Assembly (NCBI RefSeq): GCF_004303025.1
Contig: NZ_PJQW01000004.1
Location: forward strand, 275,200-339,199
Source: Flavobacterium sp. J27
GTDB taxonomy: Bacteria; Bacteroidota; Bacteroidia; Flavobacteriales; Flavobacteriaceae
Direction: 5' to 3'
DNA: 64,000 nucleotides
A program made the translations under genes and the position numbers. This document shows positions 49,825-59,569 of the stretch, one piece after another (the stretch's first letter is position 1; the number at the start of each line of letters is the position of its first letter). Under the pieces are notes generated by a model, which saw nothing but the letters and a program-made list of their open reading frames with translations, was not told the DNA's origin and did not search any database.

Positions 49825-52665
49825 ATGCTAAAAAATATATACAATTTAATCAATTGGTTTTTTAAGAGGCCCAGAGCTTCTGGTTTAATCGTATTTATAA
49901 GTCTGTTTATAGTCTTTACTTATATTGCTTTTCAACAATATAAAATAGACAAAGAAAATAGGAGAGTAGAAATGACTACTACATTAAATGCGATTACTCA
50001 AAATATTGATCAAACGCTCAAAAATTGTTATACTACAACACTTACATTAGCATTAACTATTGATAATGAAGGAATACCTCAAGATTTTGATATTATTGGA
50101 AGAAAATTACTAGAATCAAATAGTAGTATTAATGCCGTTCAAATGGTACCCAATGGGGTTATTAAATATACTTATCCTTTAGCTGGAAATGAAGAAGCAA
50201 CTGGATTAGATATTTTGAATTCTAAATTGTTAAAGGAAGAAGCATTAAAGTCGATTCAAACTCAAAAAATGTATTTTGCTGGACCCTTTGAGTTGAAGCA
50301 AGGTGGGCAAGGAATTGTAGGGAGATTGCCTGTTTATTTAAAGAATAAATTCTGGGGTTTTTCAGCTGTAATTATAAAAATGGATAGGTTGTTAGAAACT
50401 TCAGGTATCAATGCTATTAATAGTAAAAATTTCAGTTTTCAGCTTTCTAAAATAAATGCAACTACCTTTGAAGAAGTCTTTTTTTTGCCTCAAACGGTAC
50501 AGTTTAAAAAAGACAACTATGTAAGTAGTTTTATACCAGATGGCGATTGGAATTTATATGTAATTGATAAAAAAGCAAGTTCATTATTAAATAAATTCGT
50601 ATTTAATGTTTTTTTAGGATTTCTATTAGCCTTAACATTTACCTTCTTTATTATTTTATTGCTAAAAAAACCAGAACAGTTGCAACAATTGGTACATGAA
50701 CAAGCTAATAAATTAGTGAGTAGCGAAATGAAGTTTAAAACCATTTTCGAACAAGCGGCTATTGGAATTGCTAATATCGATACAGCAACAGGTAATTTTA
50801 TAGAAATTAATGAAGAATTTTGTAGGCTTTTAGGCTATACAGAAGCTGAAATGAAAACTAGAAATTTTCAATCCATAACACATCCAGATGATTTAGATCG
50901 AGATTTAGGTTTATTAAAGAAAATAAAAAGCGGTGTTATTCAACAATACTCCATGGAGAAAAGGTATTATACTAAAGAAGGTAAAATCATTTGGGTAAAT
51001 CTAACTGTTGCTCCTTTATTGATAAGCAATAATTCCAACGAGTTTACTTTAATTTCAATTGTTGATGATATTACATTAAAAAAAGAAACGGAGGAATTGA
51101 TAACTAAGAGTGAGAATCATTTTAAAAGTCTTTTTGACGATTCTCCTTTACCACTAAGAGAAGAAGATTTCTCAAAAGTTAAACTCTATCTCGAAAGAAT
51201 TAATTTGCTTGGAAAAGAGTATGATTATGTAAATACTTTTTTTGAAGAAAATAGAGACAAAGTAGAAGAAGCGTATTCTTTTATTAGATTAAATAATGTA
51301 AACCAAGCCTGTTTGAATTTATATAAAGTCCATTCAAAGCAAGAACTTTTGGAGAACAAGACTACTTTGTTTAACAAGCGAGCATTTGAAGATTTTAAAA
51401 ATCAACTGATAGCTATAACGCAAGGAAAGAGACAATTCATTTTAGATACTATAATTAAAAATGCCAAAGGAGAATTACGAAATATTGATTTGAGATGGAA
51501 TGTAATTAGGGGTTACGAAGACTCGTTAAGTAGAATAATAGTTTCTAATGAAGATATTACAGACAGAAAGTTAAACGAAAAAATTATTTTAAGTTCGCAG
51601 CAACGCATAGAATCTTTAATAAATACAATTGATGGTATTGTATGGGAATGTGATGCAACTACTTTTGAATTTACCTTTATCAGTAAAAAAGTTGAAAACA
51701 TCTTAGGATATACACCCGAAGAATGGTTGTCAGACAAAAATTTCTGGAAAGACCATATTTATCATGAAGATAGAGAAGATGTAATTACGCTTTGTGCCGA
51801 TAAAACGAATAATAATTTAGACCATGATTTTGAATACCGTATGATTACTAAAGATGGTTCTGTAGTTTGGTTAAGAGATATTATTAATGTGGTAACACAT
51901 AAAAACAAGGCGGTTAGTTTAAGAGGAATTATGATTAATATCACTAAAACCAAAGAAATTGAGAAAGATTTAAATAATTCTTTTAATTTAGTTTCAGAAC
52001 AAAATAAACGTCTTTTAAATTTTTCATATATTGTTTCCCATAATTTAAGATCACATGCGAGTAATATAACTTCTTTAATCGGTTTGATAGAAACTACCAA
52101 CGATCAAAATGAAAGAGAAGAAATGTTAGGATTGTTAAAATCAGTGTCAGATTCTCTAAATGAAACCATGACAAACTTGAATGAGGTGGTTAACATTCAA
52201 ACTAATGTTTCTTTATCTATTGAGAAAATTAATTTAGTGAATTACATAGAAGATACGCTTACGATATTATCAACTAATATAAAAGACAATGAAGTAACTA
52301 TAATTAATGAAGTATCTCCTGCAATTGAAATAGATTACAATCCAGCGTATATGGAGAGTATTTTATATAATATAATTTCTAATGGAATACGGTATAGTCA
52401 TAAAGAAAGAAAAGCAATCATAACTATAAAATATTATAAAGAGAAAGAATATCATGTTCTAGAAATTTCTGATAATGGTATGGGTATCAATTTAGAAAAA
52501 AATAGAGATAAAATATTTGGGATGTACAAAACTTTTAGTAATAACAGTGATTCAAGAGGTATAGGACTATTTATTACTAAAAATCAAGTAGAAGCTATGG
52601 GTGGAAAAATTACAGTTGAAAGTGAACCAAATGTAGGAACAACATTTAAAGTCTATATTTTATGA
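49825..52665 (+). CDS. CHASE-PAS-type hybrid-less sensor histidine kinase
   Basis: A 946-residue membrane kinase. An N-terminal helix (GLIVFISLFIVFTYIAF) and a second near residue 265 (FVFNVFLGFLLALTFTFFII) enclose a CHASE-type extracellular sensor, with NAVQMVPNGVIKYTYPLAGNEE as the telling part. Then come at least three PAS/PAC modules (FKTIFEQAAIGIANIDTATG, FKSLFDDSPLPLREED, IESLINTIDGIVWECDATT). HisKA is FSYIVSHNLRSHASNITSLI with the phosphoacceptor His, and HATPase_c shows YNIISNGIRYS, DNGMGI and GIGLFITKNQVEAMGG. There is no receiver domain within it. The next gene encodes a lone receiver and overlaps by 4 bp. Confidence 0.92.
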   Translation: MLKNIYNLINWFFKRPRASGLIVFISLFIVFTYIAFQQYKIDKENRRVEMTTTLNAITQNIDQTLKNCYTTTLTLALTIDNEGIPQDFDIIGRKLLESNSSINAVQMVPNGVIKYTYPLAGNEEATGLDILNSKLLKEEALKSIQTQKMYFAGPFELKQGGQGIVGRLPVYLKNKFWGFSAVIIKMDRLLETSGINAINSKNFSFQLSKINATTFEEVFFLPQTVQFKKDNYVSSFIPDGDWNLYVIDKKASSLLNKFVFNVFLGFLLALTFTFFIILLLKKPEQLQQLVHEQANKLVSSEMKFKTIFEQAAIGIANIDTATGNFIEINEEFCRLLGYTEAEMKTRNFQSITHPDDLDRDLGLLKKIKSGVIQQYSMEKRYYTKEGKIIWVNLTVAPLLISNNSNEFTLISIVDDITLKKETEELITKSENHFKSLFDDSPLPLREEDFSKVKLYLERINLLGKEYDYVNTFFEENRDKVEEAYSFIRLNNVNQACLNLYKVHSKQELLENKTTLFNKRAFEDFKNQLIAITQGKRQFILDTIIKNAKGELRNIDLRWNVIRGYEDSLSRIIVSNEDITDRKLNEKIILSSQQRIESLINTIDGIVWECDATTFEFTFISKKVENILGYTPEEWLSDKNFWKDHIYHEDREDVITLCADKTNNNLDHDFEYRMITKDGSVVWLRDIINVVTHKNKAVSLRGIMINITKTKEIEKDLNNSFNLVSEQNKRLLNFSYIVSHNLRSHASNITSLIGLIETTNDQNEREEMLGLLKSVSDSLNETMTNLNEVVNIQTNVSLSIEKINLVNYIEDTLTILSTNIKDNEVTIINEVSPAIEIDYNPAYMESILYNIISNGIRYSHKERKAIITIKYYKEKEYHVLEISDNGMGINLEKNRDKIFGMYKTFSNNSDSRGIGLFITKNQVEAMGGKITVESEPNVGTTFKVYIL

Positions 52666-53054
52666 GTAAAAAATCAATATGGATAATTGATGATGATTCT
52701 ATTTTTAAGTTTGTCATTCAAAAGTTAATAGCAAAAACAAATTTATTTGATACTGTAAAAACTTTTGCAAATGGGGAAGAAGCTTCTATTGCATTAAAAA
52801 ATGATTTGGATTTAAAAACCAGATTGCCAGATATTATTCTTTTAGATATAGAAATGCCTTTAATGGATGGTTGGGAATTTATGTCTGAAATAGAAACTTT
52901 AACAAAGAAAATAGAAGAAAAAAATATAAAGATTTTTATGTCTAGTTCTTCCATTGCTCATGAAGATAAAATGAAATTTGATAGTAATCCGAATATAAAA
53001 GGATATTTAACCAAACCCATTACTTTTGAAGATTTATTACAGATTGCTATGTAA
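52662..53054 (+). CDS. single-domain response regulator
   Basis: A lone receiver domain of 130 residues: IWIIDDDSIF with the acidic pocket, phosphoacceptor Asp62 in DIILLDIEMPLMDGWEF, a Ser in FMSSSSIAHEDK, and Lys in GYLTKPITF. There is no output domain, so it acts by phosphotransfer or protein contact like CheY/Spo0F. Its ATG overlaps the kinase stop by 4 bp (ATGA), so both are one translation unit, and the kinase is its obvious phosphodonor. It converges with the S41 peptidase gene. Confidence 0.92.
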   Translation: MSKKSIWIIDDDSIFKFVIQKLIAKTNLFDTVKTFANGEEASIALKNDLDLKTRLPDIILLDIEMPLMDGWEFMSEIETLTKKIEEKNIKIFMSSSSIAHEDKMKFDSNPNIKGYLTKPITFEDLLQIAM

Positions 53055-53072
53055 CTTTTTAAAATAGAGTTA

Positions 53073-55124
53073 TTATTTCTTCTGTTGCCATTTTTTTTCT
53101 TTAATTATGGTATCTAAAATTGTAATTGCTTCTGCTATAATAGCACTAGATTGAATTTCTTCTTCTTGTTTTTTTGAGATTTTATCAAAATAACTATCCA
53201 CAACAAAATTATCAAGATCATACTTGTTTTTATGGATAGAAAAACTAAATTTCTCTTTTGATAAGAGGCTCACTTTATTAAAAATAGAATTGGTTTCGTT
53301 CACATCATTCACTACGCCATTAAAATTTAATAATACTATTTTTTCTTTTTTGGTATTGATATAGTTTTCAATATCTTTATTTATAGCTATAATTTCATTA
53401 AAATAGGTGTTATTTTTTATTCTGTTTTTACTTGAAAGTATAGCAAAACTAAAATCGTTATTATAGGGTCTATACCGAGCTTTGGTTTCAATTTCATCAT
53501 TTTGAAGTACCGTTTTAAATTCTTTTTCTTTTGGAACAATTTGTTCAAATAAATTAGGAATTTCAATGTCTGGAATTATACCTTTTGCTTGATGGCTTTT
53601 TCCAGTAATTCTATAAAATTTTTGAATGGTTAGATTCACAAAATCTTTATTTATGTTTGAATCTTGTAAAGGAACAATACTTTGCATAGTAGCTTTGCCA
53701 TAGGAAGAATTACCCAGTATAATAGCCCTCTTATAGTCTTGTAATGCATTAGCAAATAGTTCGCTGGCTGAAGCCGAAAAACCATTTACTAAAATAATAA
53801 TTGGCTCATTAAAAAGAACGCCTCTATTATAATCTTTTAAAACGGTTTGATTTTTTTGATTGTCAACAGCTATAGCAATTGGACCACTGTCGATAAACAT
53901 GCCCGCTAATTTTATAGCTTCATCTACATTACCACCACCATTAAATTGTAAATCGAGAATAAGTCCTTTAATGTTATCTTGCTTTAATTTAATCACTTCC
54001 TTAGCAACGTCATTAGATAAATTATTAGAACCATAATCGGATGAGTAAAAACTTGGTATTTTAATATAGCCATAGTTGTTTTCAGTATTTAATACATAGC
54101 TATAAGTTGTGTTTTCTAATGATTTCATAACTTTTTTCTCAAGTAATGCACTGTAAATTTCTCCATTTTTTTTTCTAAAAGTAACTTCCAATTGATTGTA
54201 GTAATCAGATGCAATAAAGTTTGAAATTTGTTCTATTGAACTACAACTCACGGTATGCTCTTCATCTTTATACCTAATCTTAATGACTTGGTCACCAGAT
54301 TCAATTTTTTCATTTTCAGATGCAGCACTTCCAGGAATAATTTCGCTAACAAAAACTTCATCATTCTCATTTGCATCGAAAAGGATGCCTAAAGAACTAT
54401 TTGTTGCATTTACACTAGATAAAAAATTTGATTTGTCATCGTAAGAAAAGTAATCTGTATGGGGATCAAAATAATTACAAAATGATCTAAAGAAGATACT
54501 TTTTATTTCCTCTTGAAAAGAAGTTTTATCTCTTAAAAGATTTTGAATTTTACATTTAAAAGTATCAAAAGTTTTGGCTTTTTCAATAGCAGAAAGTTCG
54601 TTAAAATGATCTTTTAAAGAGTCAGAATTTTTACTAATTAAAGCTATATTTCTTAAACTCTCATATACAATGAGTTTTTTTAAAATATGTTTAATTCCTT
54701 TTTCATCTTTATAAAAACTATTTTCGCTTTTAGTAAAGTAAAGTGTATCATTAGTATTTAAAGAGAAATTTTCATTTTCTAAAAGTTGAATCACTTTTAG
54801 TTTTCGTTCTAATCCTTTTTTATAGTACGTTTCAAAATCACCTAGAAAGGAACAGTTTTGATTTAGAATATAATTATCAATTTTATACTTGTGTTTTGAT
54901 AACCTTTCATATTCTGATTGCAAGAAAATATTTCTTTCTCTGTCTAATTTTTCAATTATAGCATTAAAAACATATAAAGAAAGACTATCATTTACCTGTT
55001 TAGGTTGATAATGATAGTCTTGTATGAGCGCATTAATTCTAAAAATTGTTACACAATTTTCTGTTCTACTTTGAGAAAAAATAAAATTCAAAAAGAACAG
55101 AAAAATAGATAACGTTATTTTCAT
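53073..55124 (-). CDS. S41 carboxyl-terminal processing peptidase
   Basis: A secreted protease. Signal peptide KITLSIFLFFLNFIFSQS leads a helical N-terminal domain, then a PDZ domain (LGILFDANENDEVFVSEIIP, SGDQVIKIRY) and the S41 catalytic core: VNGFSASASELFANALQDYK, the nucleophilic Ser, and GNSSYGKATMQSIVPL, with the general-base Lys. It should act in the periplasm, cleaving C-terminal ends of proteins. The start ATG at 55124 is preferred over a TTG one codon upstream. Length about 683 is on the long side for CtpA and matches the Bacteroidetes Prc-like type. It follows gcvT by 7 bp, but no functional link is evident. Confidence 0.9.
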   Translation of the reverse strand: MKITLSIFLFFLNFIFSQSRTENCVTIFRINALIQDYHYQPKQVNDSLSLYVFNAIIEKLDRERNIFLQSEYERLSKHKYKIDNYILNQNCSFLGDFETYYKKGLERKLKVIQLLENENFSLNTNDTLYFTKSENSFYKDEKGIKHILKKLIVYESLRNIALISKNSDSLKDHFNELSAIEKAKTFDTFKCKIQNLLRDKTSFQEEIKSIFFRSFCNYFDPHTDYFSYDDKSNFLSSVNATNSSLGILFDANENDEVFVSEIIPGSAASENEKIESGDQVIKIRYKDEEHTVSCSSIEQISNFIASDYYNQLEVTFRKKNGEIYSALLEKKVMKSLENTTYSYVLNTENNYGYIKIPSFYSSDYGSNNLSNDVAKEVIKLKQDNIKGLILDLQFNGGGNVDEAIKLAGMFIDSGPIAIAVDNQKNQTVLKDYNRGVLFNEPIIILVNGFSASASELFANALQDYKRAIILGNSSYGKATMQSIVPLQDSNINKDFVNLTIQKFYRITGKSHQAKGIIPDIEIPNLFEQIVPKEKEFKTVLQNDEIETKARYRPYNNDFSFAILSSKNRIKNNTYFNEIIAINKDIENYINTKKEKIVLLNFNGVVNDVNETNSIFNKVSLLSKEKFSFSIHKNKYDLDNFVVDSYFDKISKKQEEEIQSSAIIAEAITILDTIIKEKKWQQKK

Positions 55125-55131
55125 CAATAAT

Positions 55132-56217
55132 TTATTTCTTGTAGAAAGGGAGTTTTACCACTTTCGCTTTTACATCTTTATTTCTAATACGGATAAAAAT
55201 TTCGGAGTCAACCGTAGTTAGAGTTGTAGGAACATAACCTAAACCAATAGCGATACCTAGAGATGGAGACTGAGTTCCAGAAGTTACAACACCTATAATA
55301 TTTCCACTAGCGTCTGCAATTTCATAATCATGTCTTGGAATACCTCTTTCAACCATTTCAAATGCAACTAATTTGCGAGTAACGCCTTCTTCTTTTTGTT
55401 TTTTTAGATTTTCGGAATTGGTAAACTCTTTAGTAAATTTGGTAATCCATCCTAAACCAGCTTCTAATGGAGAAGTGGTATCATTGATGTCGTTACCATA
55501 TAAACAGAATCCCATTTCTAAGCGTAAGGTATCTCTTGCGGCTAAACCAATTGGTTTTATACCAAAGGATGCACCTGCTTCAAATACTTTGTTCCAAATT
55601 TGTTCCACTTGGTCGTTTTTACAATAAATTTCAAAACCTCCAGAACCTGTATATCCTGTTGCAGAAATGATAACATGTTCAAAACCTGCAAAATCAGCTA
55701 CTTCAAAATGATAATATTTAATAGCAGCTAAATCAATTGAACTTAATACTTGCATTGCCTCAACAGCTTTTGGACCTTGAATTGCTAATAAAGAGTAATC
55801 ATCAGAAATATTTCTTATTTCTACATCTAAATCATTATGAGCAGAAATCCATTCCCAATCTTTTTCTATATTTGATGCATTAACTACTAGTAAGTATTGT
55901 TCTTCTTTGATTCTATATACAATTAAATCATCTACAATTCCACCTTCATTATTTGGTAAACAAGAATATTGTGCTCTTCCAATTTCTAGAACTGATGCAT
56001 CATTGGATGTTACTTTTTGTATTAATGCTAGTGCATTTTTACCAGTTAATAAGAATTCACCCATGTGAGAAACATCAAAAACGCCTACACCATTTCTAAC
56101 GGTTTCGTGTTCAATATTTACACCTTCATATTGTACAGGCATATTAAATCCTGCAAAAGGTACCATTTTTGCTCCTAAATTTTCGTGAATGTGGGATAAA
56201 GCTGTGTTTTTCATCAT
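55132..56217 (-). CDS. gcvT: glycine cleavage system aminomethyltransferase (T protein)
   Basis: The T protein transfers the methylene group from the aminomethyl-lipoyl H protein to tetrahydrofolate and releases ammonia. Visible: [20 protein letters not shown], then [31 protein letters not shown], and [20 protein letters not shown] with the folate-pocket residues, [31 protein letters not shown], and the C-terminal [21 protein letters not shown]. All are typical. Length 361. It stands 7 bp ahead of the S41 protease gene. gcvH and gcvP are not in this window. Confidence 0.95.
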   Translation of the reverse strand: MMKNTALSHIHENLGAKMVPFAGFNMPVQYEGVNIEHETVRNGVGVFDVSHMGEFLLTGKNALALIQKVTSNDASVLEIGRAQYSCLPNNEGGIVDDLIVYRIKEEQYLLVVNASNIEKDWEWISAHNDLDVEIRNISDDYSLLAIQGPKAVEAMQVLSSIDLAAIKYYHFEVADFAGFEHVIISATGYTGSGGFEIYCKNDQVEQIWNKVFEAGASFGIKPIGLAARDTLRLEMGFCLYGNDINDTTSPLEAGLGWITKFTKEFTNSENLKKQKEEGVTRKLVAFEMVERGIPRHDYEIADASGNIIGVVTSGTQSPSLGIAIGLGYVPTTLTTVDSEIFIRIRNKDVKAKVVKLPFYKK

Positions 56218-56260
56218 TTAAATTTTGTGGTGCTAAATTAATTAAAATAACTTGATATAA

Positions 56261-56295
56261 AAATGCCTGATAAACATATTATTTATCAGACATTT
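56261..56295 (-). terminator. L,D-transpeptidase gene terminator
   Basis: A 14-bp stem (AAATGTCTGATAAA against its partner, with one wobble on the minus strand) and a 7-nt loop lie between the L,D-transpeptidase stop and the gcvT start. It is about 44 bp upstream of gcvT. Confidence 0.7.
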
Positions 56296-56337
56296 TAAAA
56301 ATGAGTACCTTAATTTTTCTTTTTCTTTAGCAACTTT

Positions 56338-57195
56338 TTAGCCTTTTTGGGCGTTATACTCATCTCTTATTTTTTCTTCTTTTTTAATTTCGTTTAAATG
56401 GGGTGTAATTTCTTTTTCAATATCTTCTTCGGAGAAAGCAAGTAATTTTGGATTACTTTTCAAAGCTAACCAAGGTTTTTGTGCTTTAAAATCATACTTT
56501 CCAAATATGATAACTGGTGTGCCTTTAATTTTTACAACATCGTTATTTTCCAAAACCCATTGGTCTGCAAAATCATAAAGCATCTTGGCATCCTTTTCAA
56601 GCAAACGCATGCAAGAATGAGAAGCTGGGTAACCTGGTAATTCATATTGATGAAAACCAACACCTAAATTATTTGCTACATTGAAGTTCCATTTTAATAA
56701 CCATTCGTCATTTACAGTACTAGTAGTTTCTTCTGCTTTCCAGTTAGTAAAAAATAAACCAGTAGGAGTGAGTGCTGTTTCTTTACCCATATTAGTAGGC
56801 CCTACATGGGTTAAAATACCATATTCATATGTAGCAAAAGTTTCTGTTGGATAAGAAAAAAAGATGATTTTTTTTATGGAATCTAAAGCTTTTACTTCGA
56901 AAGGATAAGGCATATAAAATTCCAAGTCACCAGATAAGTCGGTAGGTAATAAAATCGAATCTGCTTTTTTAAGGTGTATTTTATCCATTCTATTTACAGC
57001 TAAGATAATATCTTGTTCTTTAGAAGACAGTGAGTCAAAATGTATTTCTTTTGAACTAATATAAGAATAGGTAAAATTTTTAGGTTCAATTCTTTCTGGT
57101 AATGCTCTTTTTAGCATGGGTTGTTCATTATTTTCTCTATTGCAGGATAATAATAAAAAGAATGTTAGTAGTATTAAGCCAGTAATTCGTTTCAT
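56338..57195 (-). CDS. L,D-transpeptidase (YkuD) lipoprotein
   Basis: A lipoprotein (GLILLTFFLLLSC) with a YkuD catalytic domain. The motif is LGVGFHQYELPGYPASHSCMRLL, where His and Cys are the catalytic pair (HxnSHxCxR, with Ser instead of the usual Gly). EYGILTHVGPTNMGKETALTPTGLFF starts the domain. It crosslinks peptidoglycan peptides 3-3 or attaches lipoprotein at the outer side. At 285 residues it is a stand-alone member. It has its own terminator before gcvT. The Gly-to-Ser replacement in the SHGC motif should be noted. Confidence 0.88.
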   Translation of the reverse strand: MKRITGLILLTFFLLLSCNRENNEQPMLKRALPERIEPKNFTYSYISSKEIHFDSLSSKEQDIILAVNRMDKIHLKKADSILLPTDLSGDLEFYMPYPFEVKALDSIKKIIFFSYPTETFATYEYGILTHVGPTNMGKETALTPTGLFFTNWKAEETTSTVNDEWLLKWNFNVANNLGVGFHQYELPGYPASHSCMRLLEKDAKMLYDFADQWVLENNDVVKIKGTPVIIFGKYDFKAQKPWLALKSNPKLLAFSEEDIEKEITPHLNEIKKEEKIRDEYNAQKG

Positions 57196-57329
57196 AATTT
57201 ATTTGTTTACAACTTACTTTCATAGTTTTGAAAGCAATTTTTTTTGATGTTGTAAAATTGAAAAAAATACTGGCTTTGGTTCTTATATTATTTTGTGTAA
57301 AATTTATAGAATTATCAGAATTTCAAAAA

Positions 57330-58616
57330 TTACATTAGATAGTCTTTTAATTCTTGATACGTTTTAATTTTAGTACTTTGCTTTTCTTTGTTTAATACAC
57401 TTTTTATTTGTTCAGGTACTTCTAAATTTATTGATAAAACAGGCTCAACAATGTCTAAAAATTTGATTGGATGTGCGGTTTCTAAAAAGAACCCAACACT
57501 TTCTTCCTGAAACTCTAATTCTCTTTTTAAACCTAAATAACCTACAGCTCCATGTGGTTCTGCTATATAATTTGAACTAGAATAAATAGTTTGCATTATT
57601 TTTTTTGTTTCTTCATCTGAATAAGAATAGGATGAAAAATCTTTTTCAAATTCTTTTAGATCATTGGCATACATTTCTTGGATTCTAACAAAATTACTAG
57701 GATTTCCCACGTCCATTGCATTTGAAATAGTAGCAACAGATGGTTTGGGATCGTAAATGCCATTTTCTAAGAATCTTGGAACTGTATCGTTTGCATTCGT
57801 TGTGGCAATGAAATGAGTAATAGGTAATCCCATTTTTTTAGCTAAAATGCCTGCACAAATATTTCCAAAATTGCCACTTGGACAAGAAGATAGAATAGGT
57901 TTGTTGTATTTCTTTAATTCTTTATAAGCAAAAAAGAAGTAAAACATTTGGGGTAACCAACGTGCAATATTAATAGAATTAGCTGAGGTTAAATTTTTAT
58001 GTTTTAAATCGTTGTCTAAAAAGGCCTTTTTTACCATATCCTGACAATCATCGAAAACACCATCAACTTCTAAAGCTATTATATTTTGACCTAATGTAGT
58101 AAGCTGTCTTTCTTGAATATCGCTTACTTTTTTGGAAGGGTAGAGGATAACTACATTGACTCCTTTTACTCCTAAGAAACCACTCGCAACGGCTCCTCCT
58201 GTATCACCAGAGGTGGCTACTAAAACAGTGTTTTGAGTATCCTTGTCTTTATTGAAATAGCCTAAGCAACGTGACATAAATCGGGCGCCTACATCTTTAA
58301 AAGCCATGGTGGGGCCATGAAATAATTCTAAGGAAAATACGTTTTTTTCTACTTCTATTAATGGGAAATCAAAAAATAAGGTTTCTGATATGATTTTTTT
58401 TAATTCATTTTCAGGAATTTCATTTCCAATGTAAGGTTGCATTACTTGGAAAGCAATTTCTTCATTAGATAAACTCTCAATGGTTTCAAAAAAGTAAGGG
58501 TCTAATTTAGGAATGTTATTAGGGAAATATAGACCTCTGTCAGGAGCTAAACCGTTAATTACGGCTTCTTCAAATGAAACAGAATGTTTTTTATTATTTA
58601 GACTATAGTATTGCAT
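57330..58616 (-). CDS. thrC: threonine synthase
   Basis: A PLP-dependent enzyme that converts O-phosphohomoserine to threonine. PLP-binding Lys is in GPTMAFKDVGARFM, and the phosphate/PLP loop is TSGDTGGAVASGF and SCPSGNFGNICAGIL. The start YSLNNKKHSVSFEEAVINGLAPDRGLYFP is typical of ThrC. I chose the ATG at 58616; an upstream in-frame extension would overlap thrB. It ends the thrA-thrB-thrC operon, 25 bp after thrB. Confidence 0.95.
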   Translation of the reverse strand: MQYYSLNNKKHSVSFEEAVINGLAPDRGLYFPNNIPKLDPYFFETIESLSNEEIAFQVMQPYIGNEIPENELKKIISETLFFDFPLIEVEKNVFSLELFHGPTMAFKDVGARFMSRCLGYFNKDKDTQNTVLVATSGDTGGAVASGFLGVKGVNVVILYPSKKVSDIQERQLTTLGQNIIALEVDGVFDDCQDMVKKAFLDNDLKHKNLTSANSINIARWLPQMFYFFFAYKELKKYNKPILSSCPSGNFGNICAGILAKKMGLPITHFIATTNANDTVPRFLENGIYDPKPSVATISNAMDVGNPSNFVRIQEMYANDLKEFEKDFSSYSYSDEETKKIMQTIYSSSNYIAEPHGAVGYLGLKRELEFQEESVGFFLETAHPIKFLDIVEPVLSINLEVPEQIKSVLNKEKQSTKIKTYQELKDYLM

Positions 58617-58641
58617 GGTAAATATATATTGCTTGTTTGAT

Positions 58642-59559
58642 TTATAATAGTGTAACCCCTTTATCATTCACTCTTGAGAGGTAAACATCAAAAGTTATTT
58701 TCGTTTTAGAGTATTCGTTTTTCATTGCAACTGCGACTGTTTCGGCTATTTGTTTGCCTTCACATATTGCGAAAATAGAAGGGCCTGCACCAGAAATACC
58801 ACAACCTAGAGCTCCTTCTTGTAAAACTATCTCTTTTACTTTGTCAAAATGTGGAATTAAATGTTTTCTAAAAGGTTCGACTACTACATCTTGTAATGAA
58901 CGTCCAATTAATGAATAATCTTCTGTGTATAACCCCGCAATTAAACCGCCTAAATTTCCCCATTGTGTAATTGCTTTTTGAAACGGAATAGTGGGCTCTA
59001 AAACCGCTCTTGCATCAGCTGTTTTTACTTCTATGTGTGGATGTAAAACTACCGCATAGATTTTCTCTGGACTAGTTATTTTAATTACATCTAGAGGGTT
59101 GTAACCTCTTACAAGGGTAAAACCACCTAGTAAACAAGGAGCTACATTATCTGCATGTTCGCTACCACTAGCTAAAGCTTCCCCTTTCATCGCAAAATGT
59201 ATCAACTCTTTTTTAGAAAAAGGTCTTCCAATTAATTCATTTACACCAAAAGCAGCTCCCGCTGCACTGGCAGACGAACTTCCAATGCCGCTTCCTGCTT
59301 TTATTTTTTTGTGAATTTCTATAGCTATACCAAAATCAATATCTCTGTTTTCAATTACAGCTAAAGCTGCAACACCAGCAACATTTTTAGACACTTCATA
59401 AGGTAAATCAGCCCCTGTTATATTCGTAATTTGTATCCCTTTTGTAGTAATTTTTCGAAAAATCATTTCATCACCAATGTTTTCCAAACACAAACCCATT
59501 ACATCAAACCCACAATTTAAGTTAGCTATAGTTGCTGGGCAAAATATACGTACTTCCAT
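58642..59559 (-). CDS. thrB: homoserine kinase
   Basis: A GHMP-family kinase that phosphorylates homoserine with ATP. The GHMP P-loop is KAGSGIGSSSASAAGAAFG; the start is VRIFCPATIANLNCGFDVMG, which contains the substrate-binding Asn and Asp. GCGISGAGPSIFAICEG closes the C-terminal part. I use the ATG at 59559; the 14-codon extension upstream would overlap thrA. It is the middle gene of the operon, with a 10-bp gap to thrA and a 25-bp gap to thrC. Confidence 0.95.
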   Translation of the reverse strand: MEVRIFCPATIANLNCGFDVMGLCLENIGDEMIFRKITTKGIQITNITGADLPYEVSKNVAGVAALAVIENRDIDFGIAIEIHKKIKAGSGIGSSSASAAGAAFGVNELIGRPFSKKELIHFAMKGEALASGSEHADNVAPCLLGGFTLVRGYNPLDVIKITSPEKIYAVVLHPHIEVKTADARAVLEPTIPFQKAITQWGNLGGLIAGLYTEDYSLIGRSLQDVVVEPFRKHLIPHFDKVKEIVLQEGALGCGISGAGPSIFAICEGKQIAETVAVAMKNEYSKTKITFDVYLSRVNDKGVTLL

Positions 59560-59569
59560 AAGTCCATTT

